Source of the DNA: Longispora albida DSM 44784
Lineage (GTDB): Bacteria; Actinomycetota; Actinomycetes; Mycobacteriales; Micromonosporaceae
DNA: 64,000 nucleotides
Direction: 5' to 3'
Assembly: GCF_000379825.1 (NCBI RefSeq)
Contig: NZ_KB903813.1
Span: 509,333 to 573,332, forward strand
Both the position numbers and the translations under genes were made by a program. The notes beneath the pieces were generated by a model. It was given only the letters and a program-made list of their open reading frames with translations, searched no databases and was not told the DNA's origin. Below, in pieces: positions 44,465 through 53,582 of this stretch (its first letter is position 1; the number at the start of each line of letters is the position of its first letter).

Positions 44465-45826
44465 ATGCGCGAATTCCAACGCTCGGTCAGCAACACAGTC
44501 CTGAGCGATCTGATCGGCGAAGCGCAGGTCAGCAACGCCGGCCTTGCCAGGAGGGTCAATCAGCTGGGCCGTTCTGCTCACGGACTGGATCTGAGGTATG
44601 ACGCCAGTTCCGTCCACAGGTGGCTGCGCGGAGCCTCACCAGCGCACCCCGCACCACTCCTTATCGCTAACGTGCTAGCCGCACGGCTTGGCCGCCCGGT
44701 GAGTCCCGAGCTTCTCTTCACGGACGCGCGGCATGACTTCCTGAAGATGCCCGATACTGTGGCGGCAGCCGTCGAAACCGCGACAGCCCTGTGGAGGCTT
44801 CCCGTCCACCGGCGTGACAACACGGCCGAAACGTTGTCGTCGGCCGCCAGCGTGCAAGCTGGCTGGCGATGGACCTTCGACCCGTCGGCGTCCGCCCCGA
44901 GCCGTTCAGGCCTCGTGAGTGTCGGGACCGCCGATGTGGAACGCCTGCGATCAGACCGTCAATCGTTTGCGGACCTGGACAGTCGCCATGGCGGCGGCTA
45001 CGCGCTGGCGCTGCTGGCGGACTACCTCACCCGCCAGGTCGGCCCCCTCCTGCACGGCAGTTACACCGGATCTGTGGGGCGCCTCCTTCTGTCTGCCGCC
45101 GCAGATCTGACCCAGGCGATGAGCTACATGTTGTTCGACGCCGGAGCCCTCGCTCTCGGCCAGCGGTACGCGATCCAGGCTCTTGCCTTGGCCAAGGAGG
45201 CAGGCGACGTCGTATTCGGCGCTTACGTGATGTCGAATCTCGCCAACCAGCACATCTTTCTCCGTGACGGCCGGACCGCAGCTCAGCTTGCACGCGCCGC
45301 CACCTCAGCGGTCGCACGCCGCGCTCCGGGTGCTCTGCTGGCACAGCTCGCCACGACCGAGGCTCGCGGGCACGCGCTGGCGGGCGATCCGAGGGCATGT
45401 CTCACCGCGATCAAGCGGGCCGAATGGCTGCTGGGGCGCACGCGACGGGACGACATTCCGGGGTGGCTGGGGGCAGGAAGTGCGGCGCACAGACATGGCG
45501 CGATCATGCATTGCCTGCTCGACCTCGGTGAGTATGAAGCCGCTGCCGAATACTCCGGGCCGGCGCTGGATTTGCCGGGGAGTTCGGTCAGGGCCACGGC
45601 GCTCCATCAGATAAGCGCCGCGTCTGTGCATGCCCGGCTCGGTGATTTCGGCCGTGCTCTTCATCTGGCTACTCCCGCCGTCCGGGCTGCGGCGACTCTT
45701 CGATCAGCCCGGCTGGTCTCCAGGTGCTCGGATTTCATGAGCCAGCTGTCGGTGTTCGAACAGCTGCCGGAAGTCAGAGGCTGGCTTGATGGGGCGCGGG
45801 CGGTGTGTGCACCTCGCGCCCATTGA
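44465..45826 (+). CDS. Helix-turn-helix regulator with TPR-like C-terminal domain
   Basis: 453 residues from ATG 44465, just after the purine stretch GGTGAGG. The N-terminal 80 residues hold a putative HTH with LSDLIGEAQVSNAGLARRVNQLG and SSVHRWLRGASP. The remaining part is all-helical with repeats such as RYAIQALALAKEAGDVVFGAYVMSNLANQHIF and KRAEWLLGRTRRDD, as in TPR regulators of Streptomyces differentiation and antibiotic control. Effector unknown. The 3' end overlaps the convergent Nudix gene by 53 bases. Codon use is more AT-tolerant than in surrounding genes. Confidence 0.8.
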   Translation: MREFQRSVSNTVLSDLIGEAQVSNAGLARRVNQLGRSAHGLDLRYDASSVHRWLRGASPAHPAPLLIANVLAARLGRPVSPELLFTDARHDFLKMPDTVAAAVETATALWRLPVHRRDNTAETLSSAASVQAGWRWTFDPSASAPSRSGLVSVGTADVERLRSDRQSFADLDSRHGGGYALALLADYLTRQVGPLLHGSYTGSVGRLLLSAAADLTQAMSYMLFDAGALALGQRYAIQALALAKEAGDVVFGAYVMSNLANQHIFLRDGRTAAQLARAATSAVARRAPGALLAQLATTEARGHALAGDPRACLTAIKRAEWLLGRTRRDDIPGWLGAGSAAHRHGAIMHCLLDLGEYEAAAEYSGPALDLPGSSVRATALHQISAASVHARLGDFGRALHLATPAVRAAATLRSARLVSRCSDFMSQLSVFEQLPEVRGWLDGARAVCAPRAH

Positions 45827-46280
45827 ACAAATACCTAGTCGTGCCGGCCGCCTTTGCCTGGAGTGCGGCACGGAGCCGGTTGGCCGTGTTCGTGGTCAGT
45901 CTCGTGGTTGCCTCATCTGCTGGCACGAACTCGTAGCCGTCGAGCTCGTCGGCCTGAAGCTCGATGCTCTGACCGGGCGGGAGCACGCCGCCGTCGAACA
46001 CGAAGCCAAACCAGGCTTTGCGGTCTGCCGTAGGCGGGACCCAGTCGACTACCAGCAGCCCGCCCGTGACGATGTCGACACCGAGTTCCTCACGTACCTC
46101 ACGGGTGCAGCAGGCGTGCGGTGGCTCGTCGCCGTGCAGGACGCCGCCCGGCAGATTCCAGTGGGGCCGGTAGTTCGGCTTGACCAGCAAGATCCGGCCT
46201 GCGTCATCGGTGAGCAAGGCGGTCGCCGAGGCGAGAAAGCTCGGGAGGCTCGCGTACCACTCGGCGGGCGGCAGATGCAC
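45774..46280 (-). CDS. Nudix hydrolase
   Basis: 168 residues from GTG 46280. The Nudix box is complete: GGVLHGDEPPHACCTREVREELGVDIV, with the REVREEL core that binds metal. It should hydrolyse a nucleoside diphosphate linked to another group; the substrate cannot be told from the box. The 3' end overlaps the convergent regulator gene by 53 bases. Its own leader is 93 bases from the cdd start on the other strand. Confidence 0.92.
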   Translation of the reverse strand: MHLPPAEWYASLPSFLASATALLTDDAGRILLVKPNYRPHWNLPGGVLHGDEPPHACCTREVREELGVDIVTGGLLVVDWVPPTADRKAWFGFVFDGGVLPPGQSIELQADELDGYEFVPADEATTRLTTNTANRLRAALQAKAAGTTRYLFNGREVHTPPAPHQASL

Positions 46281-46373
46281 ACAGCAACGCTACTCCCTGC
46301 CGTGGCGGAGGGGCCTCGGCGGCAGTCCCAGAGTTCTGGCAGTGCTCAAGATCAGCCAGGTTATGGTGATCCT

Positions 46374-46748
46374 ATGGACGTGAACTGGGATGAGTTGCGG
46401 GCTGCTGCGAAGGCGATGCTGCCGAGGTCGTACTCGCCGTACTCGAAGTTTCCGGTCGGGGCGGCGGCGCTCGTGGACGACGGCCGGGTCATCGCCGGTT
46501 GCAACGTGGAGAACGCCTCGTACGGCCTGGCCCTGTGTGCCGAGTGCAGCCTGGTCTCCCAGTTGCACTCGACGGGCGGGGGCAGGCTCGTCGCGATGGC
46601 CTGTGTGGACGGTGCTGGCGAGGCACTGATGCCGTGTGGCCGGTGCCGTCAGCTCCTGTGGGAGCACGGTGGCCCGGACTGCCTGATCGACCACCAGGAC
46701 GGCCCGATCCCGATGCGGGACCTCCTGCCCCACGCCTTCGAGCTCTGA
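46374..46748 (+). CDS. cdd: Cytidine deaminase
   Basis: 124 residues from ATG 46374. Converts cytidine and deoxycytidine to uridine forms. Zinc and catalytic residues are in CAECSLV (Cys, proton-shuttling Glu) and PCGRCRQ (two Cys); NVENASYG binds the ribose. A long upstream frame extension lies antisense to the Nudix gene and is not homologous. Part of the nucleoside salvage set with deoA and add. Confidence 0.96.
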   Translation: MDVNWDELRAAAKAMLPRSYSPYSKFPVGAAALVDDGRVIAGCNVENASYGLALCAECSLVSQLHSTGGGRLVAMACVDGAGEALMPCGRCRQLLWEHGGPDCLIDHQDGPIPMRDLLPHAFEL

Positions 46749-46870
46749 GGCTGTTTGGATCCGCTCTCACCGGGCCACTTCGGGCTTGGTCAAGAACACG
46801 AGGGACGAAGGTCATGATCGTCGGGGACTCGGCCCGTGGTCAGGCCCGGCGGGGCTAGGCTCAGTCCGTG

Positions 46871-48139
46871 ATGAATGCAGTGGACGTGATCCGGGCCAAG
46901 CGCGACAAGGGTGCGCTGAGCGACGAGCAGATCGACTGGGTGATCGACGCCTACACCCGCGGGGTGGTCGCCGACGAGCAGATGTCGGCGCTGGCGATGG
47001 CCATCCTGCTCAACGGGATGACGCCCGGGGAGATCAGCCGGTGGACGAGCGCGATGATCGCCTCTGGTGAGCGGCTGGACCTGTCCGGCGTGCCCCGGCC
47101 CACGGTCGACAAGCACTCCACCGGTGGCGTCGGCGACAAGATCACGCTGCCGCTGACCCCGCTCGTCGCGGCCTGTGGTGCCGCGGTGCCGCAGCTGTCC
47201 GGCCGGGGGCTCGGGCACACGGGCGGCACGCTCGACAAGCTGGAGACCATCGCCGGCTGGCGGGCGAAGATCTCCAATGAGGAGTTCAGGCAGCAGCTCG
47301 CCACGACCGGCGCGGTGATCTGCGCGGCAGGCGACGAGCTGGCGCCCGCCGACCGCAAGCTGTACGCGCTGCGCGACGTCACCGGTACCGTCGAGGCCAT
47401 TCCGCTGATCGCCAGTTCGATCATGAGCAAGAAGATCGCGGAGGGTACGTCGGCGCTGGTGCTGGACGTGAAGGTCGGCTCCGGCGCGTTCATGAAGGAG
47501 CTGGCCACGGCCCGGGAGCTCGCCCGGACGATGGTCGGGCTGGGGACGGCGCACGGGGTGAAGACGATCGCGCTGCTGACCGACATGGACACGCCGCTCG
47601 GGCTCAAGATCGGTAACGCGCTGGAGGTCGAGGAGTCCCTGGAGGTGCTGGCCGGTGGCGGCCCCGCCGACGTCGTGGAGCTGACCCTGGCCCTGGCCCG
47701 GGAGATGCTGGCCGCCGCAGGGATCGACGCCGACCCCGAGGCCGCCCTCAAGGACGGCCGGGCGATGGACGCGTGGCGGACGATGATCGCGGCCCAGGGT
47801 GGCGACCCGGACGCCCCGCTCGCCCAGGCTCCGATCGTCGAGGAGATCCGCGCGGAGTCCAGCGGTGTCCTGACCACGCTCGACGCGTACCAGGTCGGGG
47901 TCGCGGCCTGGCGGCTCGGTGCCGGCCGGGCGCGCAAGGAGGACCCGGTGTCGGCCTCCGCCGGTATCGTGCTGCACCGCAAGCCTGGTGAGCAGGTGCG
48001 GGCCGGCGACGTGCTGATGGAGCTGCGTGCCGAGGACGAGAGCCGGCTGGCCGGTGCCCGCCAGTCGCTGGCCGGCGCGTGGGAGATCGGCTCGGCAGGG
48101 CAGGCCCGCGACCTTATCCTCGAACGCGTCGAAGCCTAG
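46871..48139 (+). CDS. deoA: Thymidine phosphorylase
   Basis: 422 residues from ATG 46871 (GTG 46868 adjoins). Splits thymidine or deoxyuridine with phosphate into base and deoxyribose-1-phosphate. The signature SGRGLGHTGGTLDKLE is exact, VDKHSTGGVGDK binds phosphate, and LVLDVKVGSGAFMK is conserved. Follows cdd in the same direction, 122 bases apart. Confidence 0.96.
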   Translation: MNAVDVIRAKRDKGALSDEQIDWVIDAYTRGVVADEQMSALAMAILLNGMTPGEISRWTSAMIASGERLDLSGVPRPTVDKHSTGGVGDKITLPLTPLVAACGAAVPQLSGRGLGHTGGTLDKLETIAGWRAKISNEEFRQQLATTGAVICAAGDELAPADRKLYALRDVTGTVEAIPLIASSIMSKKIAEGTSALVLDVKVGSGAFMKELATARELARTMVGLGTAHGVKTIALLTDMDTPLGLKIGNALEVEESLEVLAGGGPADVVELTLALAREMLAAAGIDADPEAALKDGRAMDAWRTMIAAQGGDPDAPLAQAPIVEEIRAESSGVLTTLDAYQVGVAAWRLGAGRARKEDPVSASAGIVLHRKPGEQVRAGDVLMELRAEDESRLAGARQSLAGAWEIGSAGQARDLILERVEA

Positions 48140-48153
48140 AACAGGGGAGTGGC

Positions 48154-48510
48154 ATGCCTGAGCTGATCGCCAAGCCGACCCGGATCCCGGTGCCCGGCGG
48201 GAAGACCATCGACGAGTTCGTCGGCCGGGTCAACACCGGCTCCGCCGCGGTGTCCGTCGCGCGGATGGCCGCGCCCGGTGGCTGGGAGGAGCCGGCCCAG
48301 ACGCCGGAGTTCGACGAGATCACTGTGGTGCTGACCGGTACGGTGCGGGTCGAGCACGACGGCGGGGCGCTGGACGTGAAGGCCGGGCAGGCCGTGCTGA
48401 CCAGGGCCGGGGAGCGGGTCAGGTACACGACGCCGGGGGCTGAGGGCGCGGAGTACATCGCGATCTGCCTGCCGGCGTTCGGCCCGGATCTCGTGAACCG
48501 CGAAGAGTAG
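48154..48510 (+). CDS. Small cupin-domain protein
   Basis: 118 residues, ATG 48154 after AGGGGAG. A single cupin barrel with PEFDEITVVLTGTVRVEHDGG and a late AGERVRYTTPG strand. The usual three-histidine metal site is largely absent, so an enzymatic role is doubtful. It starts 14 bases after deoA and is probably in that operon. Confidence 0.78.
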   Translation: MPELIAKPTRIPVPGGKTIDEFVGRVNTGSAAVSVARMAAPGGWEEPAQTPEFDEITVVLTGTVRVEHDGGALDVKAGQAVLTRAGERVRYTTPGAEGAEYIAICLPAFGPDLVNREE

Positions 48511-48536
48511 AAGAGCAGGAAGAATAAGCTGTCGCA

Positions 48537-49655
48537 GTGAACGATCGGGTGTCCACGCTGGAGCTGTTCTTCGACCTGGTGTTCGTCTTCACGATCACGC
48601 AGCTCACCACGAGCCTGGTCGAGGGGATGAACGCGGCAGGGCTGCTCCGGGTGCTGCTGATGCTGGCGGTGATCTGGTGGATGTACGCCGGGTACGCCTG
48701 GGTCACCAACACCGTCGTCATCGACAACACGCTGCGCCGGTTCATGCTGATCATCGGGATGAGCGGGTTCCTGCTGATCGGGCTGGCGATCCCGAAGGCG
48801 TTCGGTGACGCCGGTGTGGCCTTCGGCGTCGGGTACCTGGTCGTCAACCTGGTACACACGTTCCTGCTGGCCAAGGGGCAGGGGCCGAGACTGAAGCAGG
48901 TGATGCTCCGGCTCGCCCCGCTGAATCTCGCCTCTGCGCTGCTGGTCCTGGCCGGCGGCCTGCTCCCGGCGGAGCCGTGGCGGTACGTGCTGTGGCTGGC
49001 GGCCGTGGTTCTCCAGATGTCCACTCCCTACCTGCACCGGGTCGAGCAGGGTTTCGCGATCCGCTCCGAGCACTTCGTCGAGCGGCATGGGCTGGTCGTC
49101 ATCATCGCGCTCGGCGAGTCAGTGATCGCGATCGGCGTGGGCGCGGCCGGGCTGCCGATCAACGTTCCGCTGGTCGCCGCGGCTGTCCTCGGCCTGACGC
49201 TCGCCTACCACCTCTGGTGGGCGTACTTCGGTGGCGACGACACGGCGGCCGAGCACGCGATGGAGCACCTGACGAACCCGGCGACCAGGGCACGGGCCGC
49301 GCTCAACGGGTTCGGCTACGCGCATCTGCCGATGCTGCTGGGCATCGTCTGCATGTCCGCCGGGGTCAAGAAGGCGATCGGCCACCCGACCGACCACGCC
49401 TACCTGTCCGGCGCGCTGGCGCTGGCCGGCGGCGTGGCGTTGTTCCTGCTCGGCGAGGTCTGGTTCCGCCGGGTGCTGCGGATCGGCACGCTGCGCTGGC
49501 GGGTGCTGGGCGCGGTCGCGGCGCTGTGCACGGTCCCGGTCGGGCTGACGGTGTCGGCGCTGGCTCAGCTCGCGCTGCTGCCGGTGGTCATGGCCGTGAT
49601 GTTCACCCTGGAGTACGGCCGTATACCGCGACTCTCAGGGCCAGATCCACACTGA
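48537..49655 (+). CDS. LtrA-family (low temperature requirement) membrane protein
   Basis: 372 residues with about ten to eleven helices. The N-terminal STLELFFDLVFVFTITQL and the later EHFVERHGLVVIIALGESVIAIG are signatures of the LtrA family. Function is uncertain. Starts 26 bases after the cupin gene; its end overlaps the convergent methyltransferase gene by 53 bases. Confidence 0.9.
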   Translation: MNDRVSTLELFFDLVFVFTITQLTTSLVEGMNAAGLLRVLLMLAVIWWMYAGYAWVTNTVVIDNTLRRFMLIIGMSGFLLIGLAIPKAFGDAGVAFGVGYLVVNLVHTFLLAKGQGPRLKQVMLRLAPLNLASALLVLAGGLLPAEPWRYVLWLAAVVLQMSTPYLHRVEQGFAIRSEHFVERHGLVVIIALGESVIAIGVGAAGLPINVPLVAAAVLGLTLAYHLWWAYFGGDDTAAEHAMEHLTNPATRARAALNGFGYAHLPMLLGIVCMSAGVKKAIGHPTDHAYLSGALALAGGVALFLLGEVWFRRVLRIGTLRWRVLGAVAALCTVPVGLTVSALAQLALLPVVMAVMFTLEYGRIPRLSGPDPH

Positions 49656-50403
49656 CCTGCTCGGGGAGCGCCGCTGCCCGGGCCTCGGGGTCGGTGTGCC
49701 AGGCGCTCGGCCCCATCCCGGCCAGGTCGGCTGCTGCTGCCCGGTCCAGGTCCATCGTCGCCCGGACCACCGTTTCCGTTTCAAGAAGGAAATGCTTTTC
49801 CAGTACTCCGTCCGTGCGCTCCGACTTGGCCGGTTGCACGCCGAGCATCCCGAGGGGTTCCCGGAGGCCGGCGAGGTGCTCCGGCAGCGGGGTCACGACC
49901 GTCAGTGTCCCGCCCAGCTTCAGTACCCGGCTGAACTCGGCGGCGTTGCGCGGCGCGAACACGTTCAGCACGGCGTCGAAGGACTCGTCGGCCACGGGAA
50001 GCCCGGCCCAGCAGTCGGCCACGGCCGCCGCCATCCTCGGGTGCGCCTTCGCGGCCCGCCGTACGGCGAACTTCGACAGGTCGAGCGCGAGCCCGTGGGC
50101 ACCGGGGGAGCGGTCGAGCACATCCGCCAGGTAGTAGCCAGTACCGGCCCCGGCATCGAGCACCAGGCCGTCCACGGCGGGCAGGGCGGCGGCGATCGGC
50201 GCGTAGTAGCCCCGGGCGAGGAACGCGGCGCGCCGGGCGACCATGTCGGCGGTGTCGCCGGTACCGGGATCCTTGCCGGCCAGCAGGTTCACGTAGCCCT
50301 GCTTCGCCCGGTCGAACGAGTGGCCGCCCTCGCAGACGAACGGCGTCCCGAACGCCGTGCCGCAGACGGGGCAACGGAGAACGGCCAGGATCTCGGGCAG
50401 CAT
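49603..50403 (-). CDS. 23S rRNA guanine-N1 methyltransferase, RlmA family
   Basis: 266 residues. An N-terminal zinc finger (CPVCGTAF, then CEGGHSFD) followed by AKQGYVNLL is diagnostic of the RlmA(I)/RlmA(II)-TlrB family, which methylate G745 or G748 in 23S rRNA. The SAM fold shows LDAGAGTGYYLADVL and NVFAPRN. In Gram-positives the RlmA(II) type, which modifies G748 and affects tylosin-type macrolides, is expected, but I cannot tell the two by eye. Confidence 0.88.
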   Translation of the reverse strand: MLPEILAVLRCPVCGTAFGTPFVCEGGHSFDRAKQGYVNLLAGKDPGTGDTADMVARRAAFLARGYYAPIAAALPAVDGLVLDAGAGTGYYLADVLDRSPGAHGLALDLSKFAVRRAAKAHPRMAAAVADCWAGLPVADESFDAVLNVFAPRNAAEFSRVLKLGGTLTVVTPLPEHLAGLREPLGMLGVQPAKSERTDGVLEKHFLLETETVVRATMDLDRAAAADLAGMGPSAWHTDPEARAAALPEQVSVDLALRVAVYGRTPG

Positions 50404-50476
50404 CGGGCCATTGTCGCGCGGGTGAGTTGTCTCGCTATCGCCGGTACCGCCCTGGTCGGACGACTAGAGTCTCTGC

Positions 50477-51544
50477 ATGGCACCGACGCTGGAAGAGATC
50501 CGCTCCGCGCCCAAGGCGCTCCTGCACGACCACCTCGACGGCGGCCTCCGCCCCGCGACGATCATCGAGCTGGCCGCCGCGATCGGCCACGAGCTGCCCG
50601 CCACAGAGCCCGAGGCGCTCGGCCGCTGGTTCGTCGAGGCCGCGGACTCCGGTTCGCTGGTCAGGTACCTGGAAACGTTCGACCACACGGTGGCCGTGAT
50701 GCAGACGGCCGACGCGCTCCGCCGGGTCGCCCGGGAGTGCGCGGAAGACCTCGCCGACGACGGCGTGGTGTACGCGGAGGTCCGCTACGCCCCCGAGCAG
50801 CACGTCACCAACGGATTGTCCCTCGAAGCCGTCGTCGAGGCGGTGCTGGAGGGTTTCCGGGAGGGCACCGCCCTGGCCGCGGCCAGGGGCAAGCACATCC
50901 GGGTCGGCACGCTCCTGACCGCGATGCGGCACGCCGCCAGGTCGATGGAGATCGCCGAGCTAGCCGTCACGTACCGCGACCAGGGCGTCGTCGGCTTCGA
51001 CATCGCCGGGGCGGAGGCTGGTTTCCCGCCCACCCGGCACCTCGACGCGTTCGAGTACCTCCAGCGGGAGAACGCGCACTTCACCATCCACGCCGGCGAG
51101 GCTTTCGGCCTGCCGAGCATCTGGGAGGCGATCCAGTGGTGCGGGGCCGACCGGCTCGGCCACGGCGTGCGGATCGTCGACGACATCTCGCCCGATCGCA
51201 AGCTGGGCCGGCTCGCGAGCTACGTGCGCGACAAGCGCATCCCGCTGGAGCTGTGCCCGTCGTCCAACCTCCAGACCGGCATCGCTGACACGATCGCGGA
51301 CCACCCGATCGGCATGCTGCACGACCTGCGGTTCCGGGTCACGGTCAACACCGACAACCGGCTGATGAGCGGCACGTCGATGTCGCGGGAGATGGCGCTG
51401 CTGGTCGAGGCGTTCGGCTACGGCTGGGCCGACCTCCAGTGGTTCACGGTCAACGCGATGAAGAGCTCGTTCATCCCGTTCGACGAGCGGCTCGTCCTGA
51501 TCAACGAGGTGATCAAGCCGGCGTACGCGAAGCTGTCCGCATAG
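50477..51544 (+). CDS. add: Adenosine deaminase
   Basis: 355 residues. Converts adenosine to inosine. Zinc ligands are in LLHDHLDGG, the catalytic glutamate region in HAGEAFG, and LGHGVRI and [11 protein letters not shown] complete the metal site. Fits the nucleoside uptake and salvage theme of the region. A perfect hairpin follows. Confidence 0.95.
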   Translation: MAPTLEEIRSAPKALLHDHLDGGLRPATIIELAAAIGHELPATEPEALGRWFVEAADSGSLVRYLETFDHTVAVMQTADALRRVARECAEDLADDGVVYAEVRYAPEQHVTNGLSLEAVVEAVLEGFREGTALAAARGKHIRVGTLLTAMRHAARSMEIAELAVTYRDQGVVGFDIAGAEAGFPPTRHLDAFEYLQRENAHFTIHAGEAFGLPSIWEAIQWCGADRLGHGVRIVDDISPDRKLGRLASYVRDKRIPLELCPSSNLQTGIADTIADHPIGMLHDLRFRVTVNTDNRLMSGTSMSREMALLVEAFGYGWADLQWFTVNAMKSSFIPFDERLVLINEVIKPAYAKLSA

Positions 51545-51559
51545 ACAGTAGTCACTTGA

Positions 51560-51595
51560 CCGTCCACTCCGGATGGAGAGCTCCGGAGTGGACGG
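51560..51595 (+). terminator. Terminator after add
   Basis: Perfect 14-bp stem (CCGTCCACTCCGGA at 51560-51573 with 51582-51595), 8-base loop, followed by AAAAAG then GTTTTCC. Confidence 0.85.
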
Positions 51596-51614
51596 AAAAA
51601 GTTTTCCGCTGACC

Positions 51615-51644
51615 GGCAACCCTTGATCACCGGGCTGGCGTCTT
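51615..51644 (+). promoter_or_regulatory. Candidate ECF promoter of the sigE-like gene
   Basis: GGCAAC (51615-51620), 18 bases, CGTCTT (51639-51644), about 50 bases before the sigma gene ATG. This -35/-10 pair resembles those I recall for autoregulated SigE-type ECF genes of actinomycetes. Confidence 0.5.
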
Positions 51645-51695
51645 GGTGGGTGTCGACAACAACACCTACCCCGACGAACCAGCCCAGGAGCGCAC

Positions 51696-52265
51696 ATGGC
51701 GGACGCAACGTTCGTCGCTACTTACTCCCCTCCCTCCCAGTCCGTGACGGTGTCCAGCGTGACCACACTCGCCGACGAGTTCGACGAATTCGTCCGCACC
51801 AGAACCCCCGCCCTGCTCCGGGCCGCTTACCTGCTGACCGGTGACCAGCACCTCGCTGAGGACCTGGTGCAGAGCGCCCTCGCCAGGGCCCACCGGAGCT
51901 GGAAGAAGCTGCACGCGGTCGGCAACGCCGAGGCGTACACCCGCAAGACGATGTACCACCTGCAGATCAGCTGGTGGCGCAAGCGGCGGGTGGCCGAGTC
52001 CCTGCCGGGCGAGATGCCCGACCGGGGCCGGGCCGACGACACCGACCCCGCAGCGCTGAAGATCACCGTGCGCCAGGCACTGCTCAAGCTCACCGACAAG
52101 CAGCGTGCCGTCCTCGTCCTGCGCTACTTCGAGGACCACACCGAGGCCGAGACGGCCGAACTGCTGGGCATCGCGCTCGGCACCGTCAAATCCCAGACGG
52201 CCAAGGCCCTGGCCCGGCTCCGGTCGGTCGCTCCAGAGCTCGCCCACTTCGGAGGTGCCCGATGA
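51696..52265 (+). CDS. ECF sigma factor, SigE family
   Basis: 189 residues from ATG 51696 after CCAGGAG. Region 2: DEFDEFVRTRTPALLRAAYLLTGD and AEDLVQSALARAHRSW; region 4: LTDKQRAVLVLRYFEDHTEAETAELLGIALGTVKSQTAKAL. The first about 28 residues look unstructured; an internal GTG near residue 18 could be the true start. Coupled by ATGA to a membrane/secreted partner. Confidence 0.93.
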   Translation: MADATFVATYSPPSQSVTVSSVTTLADEFDEFVRTRTPALLRAAYLLTGDQHLAEDLVQSALARAHRSWKKLHAVGNAEAYTRKTMYHLQISWWRKRRVAESLPGEMPDRGRADDTDPAALKITVRQALLKLTDKQRAVLVLRYFEDHTEAETAELLGIALGTVKSQTAKALARLRSVAPELAHFGGAR

Positions 52266-53524
52266 ACCAGCCCAGCGACGACAACCTGCTCCGCTCCCAG
52301 CTCACCCTGCTCTCCGAGGACGTCACTTCCGTGGACCTGCGCGACCGTGTTCTGACCACCTCCCGCAAGCTCGCCTTCCAGCGCAGCGCGATGCTGTCCG
52401 GCTCGGCACTGGCCGTCATCGGCCTGGTCGCCGGTTCTGCCTTCGCTCTGGCACCTTCCACTCCGGAAGCCAGCGTGCCGGCCGGCACCACTCAGCCCAC
52501 CGTCGCCGCGGCGCCCGAGCAGACCCCGGAGCAGAGCGCGGCCCCGGCTCCGGTCCAGACGGTCACCCCGGGAAGCACTGCTGGGGCTGGCTCCACCAAG
52601 CCGTCCTTCCAGCCGATCGACCTCCGTAACGCCACCCTGACCATCCCGGGCTGGCAGACCGGGCTGTCCCAGGGGTTCAACAACGACTGCTCCGGTATGC
52701 GGAAGCTGACCAACGGACGCACCGCCGCCAACACGACGGGGCACCTCGAGGTGATGGATGCCGTCGCCGCCGATGTGGACCGTGACGGCAGCCAGGACGC
52801 TGTGGGCCTCTTCAAGTGCCAGGGCCAGCAGGGCGACGCCCGGCAGATCATCGCGTTCGGCCGGACGGCAGACGGGGGCATCCGGACGATCGGCACGGTC
52901 GTCGCCACCTCGAACACCCGCAAGCCCGGTACCGACCTGGCGCAGATCCTCACGGTGAAGGCGGCAGGCGACGGCAGCATCAGCGCGAAGGTCGGCGACT
53001 TCGCCGGCATGGAAACCGACGCCATCGACGCCAAGTACCGCATCGACCAGGAGCGGGTGTACCGCTGGAACGGCCAGCGCTTCGCGCAGACCGGCGGCCC
53101 GGCCAGCTTCCCAGCCAACCCGAACTTCGCCCGGCTGGCCGTGTCGAGCACCGATCTGGCCTTCGGCCCGGCGGTGAACGGTAAACGGCAGGGAACGCTG
53201 AAGGTCACCCTGGCGAACCAGGGTGCCGGTGACGCCGAGCTGGTGTGGGCGGTTGTCTACGTGCCGCTGAACGTGTCGGCCGCTGGCCCGTTGCCCGACA
53301 ACTGCACGCTGGACGGCACCACGATCGAGGGCCGCGGTATCCGCTGCATGAAGCTCAGCACCATCAAGGCCGGCGCGAGCCGCGTCCTCGAGTTCAAGCT
53401 CGCCCTCGACACCCGCACAGCCCCCGACACGTCGAACCTGACGATCAGCCTCAATGGCGACCACCCGAGCGGCCTCCAGCCCTCGCCGGGCGTCGGCGGC
53501 ACGTACAAGCTGACCCTGGCCTAG
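52262..53524 (+). CDS. Single-pass membrane protein paired with the ECF sigma factor
   Basis: 420 residues. Cytoplasmic N-terminus of about 40 residues (LLRSQLTLLSEDVTSVDLRDRVLTT), one helix (about 41-64), a Pro/Ala/Thr-rich linker, then an extracytoplasmic domain. The domain has a calcium-loop-like DVDRDGSQDAV and a C-terminal beta part with two cysteines. ATG overlaps the sigma stop, so it is a likely regulator of that factor, with no recognised anti-sigma motif. Plan is like the pair at 32.5-34.3 kb although sequences differ. Confidence 0.68.
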   Translation: MNQPSDDNLLRSQLTLLSEDVTSVDLRDRVLTTSRKLAFQRSAMLSGSALAVIGLVAGSAFALAPSTPEASVPAGTTQPTVAAAPEQTPEQSAAPAPVQTVTPGSTAGAGSTKPSFQPIDLRNATLTIPGWQTGLSQGFNNDCSGMRKLTNGRTAANTTGHLEVMDAVAADVDRDGSQDAVGLFKCQGQQGDARQIIAFGRTADGGIRTIGTVVATSNTRKPGTDLAQILTVKAAGDGSISAKVGDFAGMETDAIDAKYRIDQERVYRWNGQRFAQTGGPASFPANPNFARLAVSSTDLAFGPAVNGKRQGTLKVTLANQGAGDAELVWAVVYVPLNVSAAGPLPDNCTLDGTTIEGRGIRCMKLSTIKAGASRVLEFKLALDTRTAPDTSNLTISLNGDHPSGLQPSPGVGGTYKLTLA

Positions 53525-53537
53525 GCCAGAACGCACG

Positions 53538-53572
53538 CTGGCGGCGGTTCCCTGACCGGGAGCCGCCGCCAG
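53538..53572. terminator. Hairpin between convergent anti-sigma-like gene and pepN
   Basis: 15-bp stem with one G-T type mismatch (53538-53552 with 53558-53572) and a TGACC loop, 13 bases after the plus-strand stop and 11 bases beyond the pepN stop. Likely bidirectional. Confidence 0.8.
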
Positions 53573-53582
53573 TGTCGTGTTT

